A stretch of 35,351 bases of DNA from Bryobacterales bacterium (lineage in GTDB: Bacteria; Acidobacteriota; Terriglobia; Bryobacterales; UBA6623), in assembly GCA_028819255.1 (NCBI GenBank), contig JAPPMB010000042.1, positions 1-35,351 of the forward strand. The letters run 5' to 3'. The position numbers and the translations under genes are program-made. The notes beneath the pieces were generated by a model. The model was given only the letters and a program-made list of their open reading frames with translations. It made no database searches and was not told the DNA's origin. Below are positions 1 to 8,379 of this stretch, in pieces (the first letter of the stretch is position 1; every line of letters starts with the position of its first letter).

Positions 1-1
1 G

Positions 2-55
2 CCAGCCAGCGGTGCTTAAACCGAATGCGTTTTAATCCTTAAACGAATGCCATTG
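2..55. repeat. Left copy of 54-base terminal inverted repeat
   Basis: These 54 bases are the exact reverse complement of the last 54 bases of the window. The first mismatch is base 56 of the left end. The unit holds two imperfect direct copies of a TTAAA(C)CGAATGC-like word about 20 bases apart. It may be the end of a mobile element present on both sides of the contig, or the overlap left by an assembly graph at a repeat. No transposase is visible beside it. Confidence 0.9.
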
Positions 56-333
56 AGTGCAGCCGTGATCCGCCGGGGACGATGAGCACGGATGAAGGAC
101 AGCGAACAATTTGCGGAATCCTTTCGGCAGACATCACCTCATTGCCTCCGAACTGAGCGAACTGCTGGATTGAGGGATTCGAATCTAGAGTCTCCGATCC
201 CAGCGCGGTCGTTCCGCTCTCGGCGTCGCCGGCGTTGCAATGCCGCCTCGAACCCGTGCGTCGTGGTATCTTTCTTGAACCGCCGGATGGCACCCTCACA
301 GCGGAGGCGTGTCCGAATCGCCGGGAAGGCACG
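56..333. other. Intergenic region upstream of the first restriction-modification gene
   Basis: About 280 bases separate the terminal repeat from the first convincing gene. Short open frames exist on both strands but none resembles a known protein. The frame of the downstream gene stays open back to base 235, but that extension is arginine-rich and unlike a domain, so it is probably untranslated. No strong promoter is visible. Confidence 0.5.
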
Positions 334-3300
334 ATGACCGGGCGAACCACAAGGCTGATCGTCGCGGCGGAAGCGTATTTCACCGACCTCGGGCGCGTGC
401 ATGCATCGGGCGCTGCGACCGGGGAGCGCTCGTACTGTCCGGCGCTGGCAGGCCTGCTGGACGCAGTTGGCGGCACGCTCAAGCCCAAGGTGTTCTGCGT
501 TTCCGAACTGGCGGACCAGGGGGCCGGCCATCCTGACTGTGCCCTGTTCACCGCGGGGCAAGTCCAGAGCGGCCGCCCGCGACGGGGACAAGTCCCCGAG
601 CGCGGCGTCGTCGAAGTGAAGGGGGTGGGGAACGACGCCTGGCTGACAGCCGAGTCGAATCAGGTGACCCGCTACTGGGGCCGGTACAGGCTGGTGCTGG
701 TCACGAATCTGCGGAGCTTCGTCCTAGTGGGCGCGGACGACATGGGAGGCCCCGCAAAGCTCGAAACCTTCAGGCTGGCCAAGGACGCGTACGACTTCTG
801 GCGCAAGGTGGAGACGCCCCGCGCCTTCGCCCGCGATGTCGGCACCAGTCTCGGCGAGTATCTCATCAGGGCGCTCTCGCACCGAGCTGCCTTGGCCGAG
901 CCGAAGGACCTGGCCTGGCTGCTCGCTTCCTACGCCCGCGACGGATTGGCTCGTATCGCAGCGGCGAGTAATATTCCATCGATTCGGGCCGTTCGCTCGG
1001 CGATGGAGGAAGCGCTCGGGATTCGCTTCGAGGGGGAGCGGGGGAATCGCTTCTTGCGTTCGACACTGATCCAGACGCTGTTCTACGGCGTCTTCTCAGC
1101 GTGGGTGCTTTGGTCACGGCAGGAGCAAATGCAGAACGGACCACTGTTCGAAGGCCACCACAGTCCGCAGCAGGGCTTCAGATGGCGTGAGGCAGGCTGG
1201 CATCTGCGGGCGCCCGTGCTGCGGGCCTTGTTCCAGCAGTTGGCCGACCCCGGCCGTTTGAGGCCGCTCGGCCTGGTCGAGGTCCTGAACTGGACCTCGG
1301 CGGCGCTTGACCGCGTGGACAGGGCCGCGTTCTTTTCGCGGTTTGACGAGGGCGAAGCGGTGCCGTATTTCTACGAGCCGTTCCTCGAAGCGTTCGACCC
1401 AGCCCTCCGCAGGCAGTTGGGCGTCTGGTACACGCCAACGGAAGTGGTCCGCTACATGGTGGCCCGCGTGGACAAGGCGCTGAAGGACGATCTCAGCATC
1501 CCGGAGGGCCTCTCAGCGAACAACGTCTACGTGCTGGACCCGTGCTGCGGCACCGGGGCCTATCTGGCGGAAGTGCTGCGCCTCGTTGCCCGCAATCTCG
1601 AAGAGCAGGGGGTTGGCGCACTGGCGGGCGAGGCAGTGAGAAAGGCGGCGATTGGGCGCGTGTTCGGATTCGAGATCATGCCCGCGCCGTTCGTCGTCGC
1701 GCACCTGCAGGTCGGCGTGACACTGGAGAATCTCGACGCGCCCTTGGCCGAAGACGGATCCGAGCGCGCGGGCGTGTTCCTCACCAACGCGCTGACCGGC
1801 TGGGAGCCGCACACAAACAAGCCACTGCCCTTCCCGGAACTCGAGGAGGAGCGCGACCGGGCGGAGCAGGTGAAGCGGGACAAGCCGATTCTGGTGATCA
1901 TCGGGAACCCGCCCTATAACGGGTTCGCGGGCATGGCGGTGGAAGAAGAGCGCGAACTTTCGGAAGCCTACCGCACCACGAAGCGTGTGCGCCGGCCCGA
2001 AGGCCAGGGCCTGAACGATCTATACGTTCGGTTCTTCCGCATGGCGGAGCGACGCATCGCCGAGAAGACCGGCCGGGGCGTGGTCTGCTTCATCTCCAAC
2101 TACTCCTGGCTGGACGGCTTGTCCTTTACCGGGATGCGGGAGCGTTTCCTAGAAGCGTTCGATGCGATCCGGATCGACAACCTCCATGGCGACCGCATCA
2201 TTTCGGAGTACGCTCCGGATGGGAGGACCAGCGAAACGGTCTTTGCGGTCCAAGGCAAGTCGCCGGGCATCAAGGTCGGAACCAGCATCACGCTTGCCTC
2301 CAAGTCCGAATCCAGCACCGAAAGGCCGCCCTGCGGCCACGTCTTGTACCGCGACTTCCATCACGCCAAGGCTGGTGAGAGACGGCAAGCGCTCCTAGAC
2401 AGCATCGCTGAAGACTCCGTGGATGCCGACTATTCAACACTTGAGCCGAACCTTCGGCTGGGCCTGCCATTCAAGCCAACTGTCGTGAGCCCCGACTGGT
2501 TTGACTGGCCCGCGCTGCCTGAGCTGTTTCCGGTCTCCTTTCCGGGCGTCAAGACGAGCCGCGACGGTTTTCTTGTGGACACGGACCTCGACCGCCTTCG
2601 GGCGCGTGTCGGCGAGTACTTCGACCCGGCATTGAGCCACGAGGAGATCGCACGGCGTTATCCGAGGGTCATGAAGTCCACGGCGCGCTTCAATGCGTGC
2701 GCCGTCCGTGATTCACTGTTGGGGCGGGGTGGGCCGGACGAGTCCGGATTCGTCCGCTTCGCATACCGGCCATTCGACAACCGCTGGCTCTACTGGGAGA
2801 AGGAGACGAAGCTGCTCGACGAGAAGCGGGCCAACTACAGGCCCCACGTGTTCGGCGGCAACGTCTGGATCGAAGCGCGCGAGCGCGAAGCCAAGAAGGA
2901 GTTCTCGCGCGGAACCTTGGTCGTCGATCTCGCGGACAACTTCGGAAACGGGCTTTCGAGTTGGTACCCGACTTGGTTGCGTGTAGATGATGGCCTGGCA
3001 GCTGACGGGCGTGGAGGACGCCGAGCCAACCTTACCGATCAGGCGAAGCGCTATCTCGGCTGCCTTGACCTCAATGTCGAGGATCTGTTCTACCTTGTTG
3101 TCGCCACACTTCACGATCCGGCCTATCGCGAGTCCAATACCGGGGCCCTACGCATGGCGTGGCCCCGCATCCCGCTGCCCGGCTGGCCGGACGGCGAGGC
3201 CGACGGAGCGGCCCAAGCATTCGTCCGGTCCGCGGCTCACGGGCGCAGTCTCGCTGCCCTGCTCGACCCAAGAACTGCCGTGCCCGGCGTCACGCAGGCA

Positions 3301-3762
3301 CCGCTGCGAACCGAGATCGCCGCCATCGCCGTTCCGACCACAGTAAGGGGCCGCAACATGGCGGGCGACGATTTCGCTGTGACCGCTGGATGGGGACGCT
3401 TCGGTGCGTCTGACGCCGTGATGCCCGGCAAGGGTCGCACCGTCGAACGCGCCTACGCGCCAGCGGAATCCGCAGCCATGAGGAACACACTGTCCGTGCT
3501 CGGCGACACAACCGTTGATGTCCACCTGAACGGGAAAGCCTTCTGGCGAAACGTCCCGTCCGCCGTCTGGGAATTTCGGCTCGGCGGCTACCAAGTGCTC
3601 AAAAAGTGGCTTTCCTACCGGGAGCGCACGGTCTTGGGCCGTAGACTTCGAGCCGAGGAGGTTCGGCATTTCACGGATTCGGCACGGCGAATCGGCGGCT
3701 TGCTGCTGGCGGCACGTTCCAGATCGCCTTCTTATGATCCGGAGAGGTGCGAGCGAGCGTGA
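334..3762 (+). CDS. Single-chain restriction-modification enzyme, type ISP/IIG-like (nuclease + N6-adenine methylase)
   Basis: The protein is about 1142 residues and should modify adenine and cut DNA with one polypeptide. A PD-(D/E)XK-like nuclease site is visible near the N-terminus (Asp68 in PDCALF, then Glu94-Val-Lys96). After a helical region, the family signature on a Tyr-Thr-Pro turn (GVWYTPTEVVRYM) precedes the SAM-binding motif LDPCCGTGAYL (401-411). The catalytic NPPY motif of N6-adenine methylases is at 525-528. The C-terminal ~500 residues should be the target-recognition part. Classical type ISP enzymes (LlaGI/LlaBIII) carry a helicase between nuclease and methylase. None is visible here, and the protein is shorter than they are, so it may be closer to type IIG. 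I chose the ATG at 334, preceded by GGGAAGG, over the upstream start at 235. No separate specificity or helicase gene adjoins it. Confidence 0.88.
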   Translation: MTGRTTRLIVAAEAYFTDLGRVHASGAATGERSYCPALAGLLDAVGGTLKPKVFCVSELADQGAGHPDCALFTAGQVQSGRPRRGQVPERGVVEVKGVGNDAWLTAESNQVTRYWGRYRLVLVTNLRSFVLVGADDMGGPAKLETFRLAKDAYDFWRKVETPRAFARDVGTSLGEYLIRALSHRAALAEPKDLAWLLASYARDGLARIAAASNIPSIRAVRSAMEEALGIRFEGERGNRFLRSTLIQTLFYGVFSAWVLWSRQEQMQNGPLFEGHHSPQQGFRWREAGWHLRAPVLRALFQQLADPGRLRPLGLVEVLNWTSAALDRVDRAAFFSRFDEGEAVPYFYEPFLEAFDPALRRQLGVWYTPTEVVRYMVARVDKALKDDLSIPEGLSANNVYVLDPCCGTGAYLAEVLRLVARNLEEQGVGALAGEAVRKAAIGRVFGFEIMPAPFVVAHLQVGVTLENLDAPLAEDGSERAGVFLTNALTGWEPHTNKPLPFPELEEERDRAEQVKRDKPILVIIGNPPYNGFAGMAVEEERELSEAYRTTKRVRRPEGQGLNDLYVRFFRMAERRIAEKTGRGVVCFISNYSWLDGLSFTGMRERFLEAFDAIRIDNLHGDRIISEYAPDGRTSETVFAVQGKSPGIKVGTSITLASKSESSTERPPCGHVLYRDFHHAKAGERRQALLDSIAEDSVDADYSTLEPNLRLGLPFKPTVVSPDWFDWPALPELFPVSFPGVKTSRDGFLVDTDLDRLRARVGEYFDPALSHEEIARRYPRVMKSTARFNACAVRDSLLGRGGPDESGFVRFAYRPFDNRWLYWEKETKLLDEKRANYRPHVFGGNVWIEAREREAKKEFSRGTLVVDLADNFGNGLSSWYPTWLRVDDGLAADGRGGRRANLTDQAKRYLGCLDLNVEDLFYLVVATLHDPAYRESNTGALRMAWPRIPLPGWPDGEADGAAQAFVRSAAHGRSLAALLDPRTAVPGVTQAPLRTEIAAIAVPTTVRGRNMAGDDFAVTAGWGRFGASDAVMPGKGRTVERAYAPAESAAMRNTLSVLGDTTVDVHLNGKAFWRNVPSAVWEFRLGGYQVLKKWLSYRERTVLGRRLRAEEVRHFTDSARRIGGLLLAARSRSPSYDPERCERA

Positions 3763-4275
3763 ACGCATTGCAGATCCAGAGACGGCAACCGCAGCACGTC
3801 GAATCTCCTTTGACATCGCCTAGATCGGCTGTCCCGGGATTTCGAGAGTTCTTCCTTCTTGGCTTGTCCGCTCCGCATTTGGCGCTACAAGGAGGGTTGC
3901 GGCCCTGGGAGACGCCCTGCCGGGTCGGGTGGCTCTCCGCACAGAAGCGCCGCGGACGCCGGGGTTGTGCAGCTTTCTGAACGGCACGCCTCTACCGGAC
4001 GAGTCCTGAATCCGCTGACCCCTGGCCACCCGTTCGGGTCATTTGTTGGCGTACCGGGTCCGAGCGGCGGATAGGAAGCGGGCCGGCCGACCTCGAGTCC
4101 CGAGAGTCGGCCTGATATACTCCTTGCTCTTGGCCGGAAGTCGAGTCTCATTCTGTCAGGCTCCGGTCCATGTGCCACTCAAGCCGGATCACACCGGCCG
4201 GTGGCTCATCCATCGCGCCAACCAGACCGCGGCTGGGAGTAACCGGGGTCTGCCCGTAAGCTGAAGGCCCGATTC
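3763..4275. other. Long intergenic region before the ZIP transporter
   Basis: About 510 bases hold no recognisable gene on either strand. Bases 4085-4112 form an imperfect GC-rich hairpin (GGCCGAC...GTCGGCC). It is followed directly by TGATATACT, a match to an extended -10 promoter element. If that promoter is real, the ZIP mRNA would have a leader of roughly 150 bases. I could not match that leader to a known metal riboswitch. Confidence 0.4.
4113..4121 (+). promoter_or_regulatory. Possible extended -10 promoter element for the ZIP gene
   Basis: TGATATACT matches the extended -10 form TGnTATAAT at all but one base. It lies about 155 bases before the transporter start, just after a GC-rich hairpin. 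No clear -35 box is seen, which is acceptable for an extended -10 promoter. Confidence 0.35.
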
Positions 4276-5115
4276 GTGATCCTGCACCCCTTGCTGCTGT
4301 TGGCCTGCTACGCAGGCGCGATCGTCGCTGCCGCACTCTTTGGAGTCTGGGCCCAAGGCGTCCTCAGCCTGTCGCATACGCGCATGCAGATGGTGATGAG
4401 CTTCGTAGCAGGTCTGATCCTGGGTGTGGCGCTGTACCACCTGATTCCGCACAGCGTCGATCAGATCCAGGGTCCGGACGCCGTGGGAGTCGCCACTTGG
4501 TGGATGGTCATTGGCATGCTGTTGATGGTATTCCTGCTACGTGTCTTTCGATTCCACCAACATGATGTCGGCGGGAGCGGGATTCAGAGTCACGATGAAA
4601 TCCGGAGTAAGGACCCCTCGCTGGGCTGGGTCGGAGTCGTCGTGGGGCTGGGAATCCACGCGCTGACAGAGGGCACGGCGCTTGGTGCTGCTGTTCGCAG
4701 CGGTCTTCATGGCAAGAGCGACGACATCCTGCCGAGCTTCGGGATCTTCCTGGCCATCCTTTCCCACAAGCCGTTGGACTCCATTTCGATTCTCGGACTG
4801 ATGCCGGTTTCGCGCATTGGATTTCGTGCCGCGGTCACCATCAACGTAGTGGTCGCTCTGCTGTGTCCAGTCAGCGCCTATCTGGCGTATTGGGGTTTCG
4901 GTGTGTTCGGTCCGGACGAGGGTGGAGCGATTGGCCGTGCACTCGCATTCGGGGCGGGAGCGCTGATGTGCATTTCGCTCAACGACCTGCTTCCGGAAAT
5001 CCACTTCCACGGGCACGACCGAATCCTCTTGACGGTGTCGCTGCTAGCCGGTGTCTCGCTTGCCTATGGCCTTCACCTCCTCGAGCACTTGCCGATCCTC
5101 GGACTGGCTCCGTGA
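4276..5115 (+). CDS. ZIP-family divalent metal transporter
   Basis: This 279-residue membrane protein should move zinc or a similar divalent metal into the cytoplasm. It has about eight hydrophobic segments, as expected for ZIP proteins. The metal-site histidine and glutamate of transmembrane helix 4 are present as HALTEG (128-133). The matching helix 5 motif is HKPLD (164-168), a variant of the usual HExxH/HKxPE pattern. The loop between helices 3 and 4 is short but contains HQH (94-96) and an acidic stretch, typical of the variable metal-sensing loop. The start is GTG at 4276, because an in-frame TAA lies only 12 codons upstream and no ATG intervenes. It stands alone, with no metal regulator next to it. 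Substrate (Zn, Fe or Mn) cannot be read from the sequence. Confidence 0.85.
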   Translation: MILHPLLLLACYAGAIVAAALFGVWAQGVLSLSHTRMQMVMSFVAGLILGVALYHLIPHSVDQIQGPDAVGVATWWMVIGMLLMVFLLRVFRFHQHDVGGSGIQSHDEIRSKDPSLGWVGVVVGLGIHALTEGTALGAAVRSGLHGKSDDILPSFGIFLAILSHKPLDSISILGLMPVSRIGFRAAVTINVVVALLCPVSAYLAYWGFGVFGPDEGGAIGRALAFGAGALMCISLNDLLPEIHFHGHDRILLTVSLLAGVSLAYGLHLLEHLPILGLAP

Positions 5116-5502
5116 CACAGGCCAGTGGTCGGACCACAGAAGAGCGCAGGCCCATTCAACGCCCCGGTCAGAACTCAGCCCGGAGAGTCCCGCGGACCCG
5201 TCGTGCGATTCGCAGGCCAGCGACTATCGGAGCGGCCCGGACTCAGGTAGCATACCCCGGAAATGCGCATTTGCCCGCCGGTCTCGCACGGGGCTGACGA
5301 CGGTTGGAGCGCCATCTGCGGCGGAGCCGTGCGTCGCAAATCGAACTCCGCCGCGGCAATTCGAGCGGAGCCCAAAATCACCGGAATCCGCTCGCCGCAC
5401 GTTGGGCAGGCAGGAGCTGGCTGTGACACTGGCCGGAATCATGTGGCGACAGGCTCCCCCGCCCACAGGCGCAACGTCGGGTGCCACAACAGCACGGAGT
5501 GG
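5116..5502. other. Intergenic region between the ZIP gene and the broken ATPase
   Basis: Nearly 390 bases contain no gene I can recognise. A TAGCAT hexamer at 5248-5253 lies 9 bases before an ATG at 5263, resembling the short-leader promoter arrangement seen elsewhere in the window. However, the frame that follows runs antisense through the ATPase remnant and has no family resemblance. The region is probably decayed sequence. Confidence 0.4.
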
Positions 5503-6665
5503 TCAGTCCAATTGCGCTTCGACTCCGGCCACCTCGGTCGCCAGTTCCCGCAGGCCGATCACCTCGACCTCGGAGCTCTTTCTGTAGCGCTCGTGTCCGG
5601 GGTAGGCGAGGAAGGATCTTTCCGGTCTGAGGTCTCTCCGTGCGTTGAGGAAGCCCTTCGTCAGTGTGGGCGCAAGGCTGCGGTTGGCCTCGACCACCCA
5701 GCGGCTACCGTCCGGGAAGTCAAGCACCAGGTCTGCCTCGGCGCCCGCGGCGGTCCTGTAATGGCTTGCCAGTGTCCGTTCCGGGGCGGCCGCCAACAGG
5801 TTCTCGATGACGAAGCCCTCCCAGCTCCGGCCAACCACGGGATGGCCGGAAAGTGCTCCGAAATCCCCGATCGAGAGCAGTGCGTGGACGAGTCCGCTGT
5901 CACGGACATACACCCTCGGCGACTTAACCAGGCGCTTTCCCACATTGGCGCGGAACGGCGGAAGGCGGCGGACAAGCAGGAGGCCCGACAGCACATCGAT
6001 GTAGCGGGTTACGGTCTGAGGACTGGTCCCCAGCGCCCGCGAGAGCCCGCAAGTATTGAGGACAGCTCCCTGGCTATGCGCCAGCATGGTCCACAGCCGC
6101 TCCAGGGACGCTGGCGGCAGTCGGGGACCGAAGGAGGCGACGTCGCGCTCCAGATAGGTTCGGATGAAGTGTTGCCTGAACTTGAGACTGACGGTGCCGC
6201 TGCGAGCCAGGAAGCTGTCAGGATACCCGCCCCGAACCCAGAGGCGGACCAGCGCGTCGGTTCCGGGATCGACTTCCAGTATGTCCAGCGGACCCATTTC
6301 CACATAGGCGATCCTCCCTGCCAGCGTTTCGCCCGACTGGCGGAGAAGATCGACTGAGGCCGAGCCGAGAACCAAGAAACGACCGGCTCGGATTCCTTTT
6401 CGGCGACCGCAATCGATGATGCCGCGCAGATCGCTGAACAGGTCGGGCACCCTGTGAATGTCGTCCATGATGACCAACACATCCTAGGGTCTTCGAGCTT
6501 CTGGCGGTCCGTGCGGTCCTCCAGGTCCAGATAGACCGCGTTCGATTCGTCTCCGATCTCGCGTGCCAACGTTGTCTTGCCGACCTGTCTTGGCCCGATG
6601 ATCGCGACTGTGGTTTGATACCCGAGGGCGTCTAGGATGGCGTGCTTGGCCCGTCGGGCAATCAT
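5503..6665 (-). pseudogene. Broken AAA-type ATPase of the DUF4143 family
   Basis: An ATP-binding protein split between two frames. The N-terminal ~60 residues, read from ATG at 6665, contain the Walker A motif GPRQVGKTT and the conserved YLDLEDRTDRQKLEDP stretch. The remaining ~325 residues, in another frame from about 6480, begin at the Walker B-like LVIMDDIHR and continue through the C-terminal DUF4143 domain (for example ALGTSPQTVTRYIDVL and the nuclease-like EADLVLDF segment). In relatives roughly ten residues normally lie between LEDP and the Walker B strand; here only about two remain. A short deletion with loss of frame, rather than a single-base sequencing error, is the simplest explanation. 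A TAG also sits in the downstream frame just before the junction. These proteins are common accessory ATPases of uncertain role. The neighbours are also decaying accessory genes. Confidence 0.85.
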
Positions 6666-6972
6666 CCTTGTATTTCATCCACGCAATGGACAATTTTCAA
6701 GGATGTACCGAGCGGCAGCGTACATTCCGCGGAAAGGCTGCGACACTCCAAAGAGACGCTTCCGATCACTCTCACCCCGCTTGGACCAATTCCGTTTCGG
6801 ACAGAGCCCTGCGTTCCATGTGCTTGCGGAACGCCACGGGAGAAATTGAGAGAGCCCGCGAAGCAGGTTCGGTTTGGAGCGGGAGTTGCATCGGCCAACT
6901 GTCAGCAGGAGGCTCCCATCGCCCGACCTGCAACCGATTGCCGGCCTGTTGGCTGCCTTGGATGGAGCTCCG
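6666..6972. other. Intergenic region between the ATPase remnant and the toxin remnant
   Basis: About 300 bases with no recognisable gene. On the minus strand just upstream of the ATPase start a TTGAAA and a TGAAAT lie 17 bases apart, a weak promoter candidate. Nothing else stands out. Confidence 0.35.
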
Positions 6973-7241
6973 TCAGAGTCTTGCGAGGAGTCGATCGTAG
7001 TCGGCACGCGCTCCGATCAGAACCACGTAATGCCATCACCCTGGAGCAGACCAACCGCACGGTATCCGAGCGCTACGCGGACTGAGTAGATCGGCTCGCT
7101 GCCATGCACCTTCTTGAAGCGGAGGCTTTGGTGCCGGGGATTGCCTGCAAAGAGACAGTACGCTTTTCTTGCGAGCCCCCGAATATCCGGTGGCAATCCT
7201 CGGTAGGCGGCCCAGAAACGGGGTGTCGCACGCGATTTCAC
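6973..7241 (-). pseudogene. RelE/ParE-like toxin with a one-base deletion near its end
   Basis: The first 74 residues, read from ATG at 7241, match the small RelE/ParE-type toxin fold: a helical N-terminus (FWAAYRGLPPDI), the core lysine/arginine strand (LRFKKVHG), then YSVRVALGYRAVGLL. Translation stops early at 7017 right after DGITWF. If one G is restored after this point, the frame continues as WIGARADYDRLLARL and ends with TGA at 6973-6975. That tail is exactly what relatives carry. The deletion therefore removes the last strand/helix with its conserved Tyr-Asp. It could be true inactivation or a sequencing error. The ATG overlaps the stop of the antitoxin gene by four bases. Confidence 0.8.
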
Positions 7242-7456
7242 AGATTGTCGGGATCAAGTCGCGTAGCTCTGCCCGCTCTAACATCAGTGCGGGCCTCATC
7301 GGCGAGCCTGCTCAGGGCATCTTGGGAATCTGAAAACGCTTGAGTCCAGCGTTCTTCGTCCTGCAGCTCACCGAGAAGCCACCGCGCAATTCGATCCTGT
7401 TCCTCAGGCGGGAGTGCCGACATCTTCTCAATCGCTGTGTCAAAGGCTCGCATCAC
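7238..7456 (-). CDS. Antitoxin partner of the RelE/ParE-like toxin
   Basis: A short, charged protein of about 72 residues that should bind and neutralise the toxin encoded just downstream. It begins with an amphipathic FDTAIEKMSALPPEEQDRIARWLLGEL helix that is typical of antitoxins paired with this toxin group. It ends with an arginine-rich, proline-containing tail (RATRLDPDNL) likely to wrap the toxin. Start can be GTG at 7456 or, more likely, ATG at 7453. The stop overlaps the toxin start as ATGA, so the pair is translationally coupled in the antitoxin-first order. A TATAAT box lies only a few bases before the start. Because the toxin is damaged, this gene may now be a relic, although its own frame is intact. 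Confidence 0.8.
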   Translation of the reverse strand: MMRAFDTAIEKMSALPPEEQDRIARWLLGELQDEERWTQAFSDSQDALSRLADEARTDVRAGRATRLDPDNL

Positions 7457-7463
7457 ATCACGG

Positions 7464-7469
7464 ATTATA
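7464..7469 (-). promoter_or_regulatory. Consensus -10 box of the toxin-antitoxin operon
   Basis: On the minus strand this reads TATAAT, ending only 7 bases before the GTG at 7456. Transcription from it would start at or next to the start codon, giving a leaderless or nearly leaderless message. No convincing -35 box is seen. A small inverted repeat (ATGAT TCT ATCAT, about 7527-7539) further upstream could be an operator, but its distance makes that uncertain. Confidence 0.5.
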
Positions 7470-7653
7470 TGCGTCTTGATGCGTTCCGACCGGGGATCAT
7501 AGGGAACGGCGACCGTCTAGCGGACATGATTCTATCATAACTATATGTAAAATAAGGTACTTACGATAGACACGGCAGGCACGATCGGTACAATGATGGC
7601 TAGGGATGACGCGCAAGAAAGGACACAGTAAGAGCAGACGCTAGGACCTCAGC

Positions 7654-8366
7654 ATGATGAATGCCATCAGGATGTTTCAGGATGACGCTGCGGCGGAGCC
7701 CTGGTTCATCCGCGTCCGCTGGACCCGCGGACCGCAGAGTCCCATTGCGGAGCCGGCCCCAGCCGCATTCGGTCGGGAGCCAAGCACAGGGCTCGAACCC
7801 GGGCTATCCGGTGTGGGCTCCAGCCATCTATCCGTTAATGACCAGCCTGACGTCCGTCTCGTCCATGAAGCTGCACTAGGATCTCGACATCGCGCAGAAC
7901 TCGGCCTGGCATGCCAGCCGCCCCATCCAAGCCGCATTGCCTTCCGCTCGCACAGGCTTCTCCGATCCGGTGGAATAGGACGAGACCTACCTTGGCGGAA
8001 AGCGCAAGAACATGCCCAACACGGTGCGCAAGCAACTGACGGACCGGCGGGCCGGTGGGCAGGACGGCTATGGCGGGGACGAAGAACCGCGCGACGAACC
8101 AAGCTGTCGCCAAGGCGGTGCCAGGCGCGGACAAGCAGACTCTGCTGGGTTTCGTGAAGAATCACGCGGACCGGCAAGCGAGGGTCTACACGGACGAGGC
8201 GAGCGCCCACGGAACGGCTGCCGTTCGAGCATGAGTCCGTGAAGCGCTGCGTCAGCGAGAACGTTCCGAGCCAAGTTCGCACGAACGGCGTGGAGGCGCG
8301 CGGGAATTCGCGCGCCGTCACACCCTGCGCGAGCGGAACACGATCGACATGATGGGCGCGGCACCT
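7654..8366 (+). pseudogene. Decayed IS1595-family (ISXO2-like) transposase
   Basis: Pieces of one transposase can be followed along the plus strand through three frames. They start with IRMFQDDAAAEPWFIRVRW (N-terminal domain). Next come NPGYPVWAPAIYPLMTSL and SVSSMKLH, a stop, then DLDIAQNSAWH. The DDE-domain start is VEVDETYLGGKRKNMPN, followed by QTLLGFVKNHA and RVYTDEASAHG (the second catalytic Asp region). Further on are LPFEHESVKRCV and RTNGVEA, then a jump to EFARRHTLRERNTIDMM. The order and wording are those of IS1595-type transposases. The zinc-finger cysteines of the N-terminal domain are gone. Several frameshifts, at least one stop and a deletion of the stretch between NGVE and EFARRH make it inactive. 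I could not find terminal inverted repeats. Its end runs up to the 3' end of the neighbouring LarA-like gene on the other strand. Confidence 0.85.
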
Positions 8367-8379
8367 CAGGCGCCGGCGG

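Noticed and set aside
4122..4275. Long leader of the ZIP gene as a manganese or zinc riboswitch
   Set aside because: I could not match the conserved loop bases of known metal riboswitches.
5263..6357. A 364-codon plus-strand frame opposite the ATPase remnant, preceded by TAGCAT
   Set aside because: No domain resemblance; the minus strand carries the Walker and DUF4143 motifs.
7785..7810. GGGCTCGAACCCGG resembling a tRNA T-arm on the minus strand
   Set aside because: Stem pairing is poor and the bases belong to the decayed transposase.
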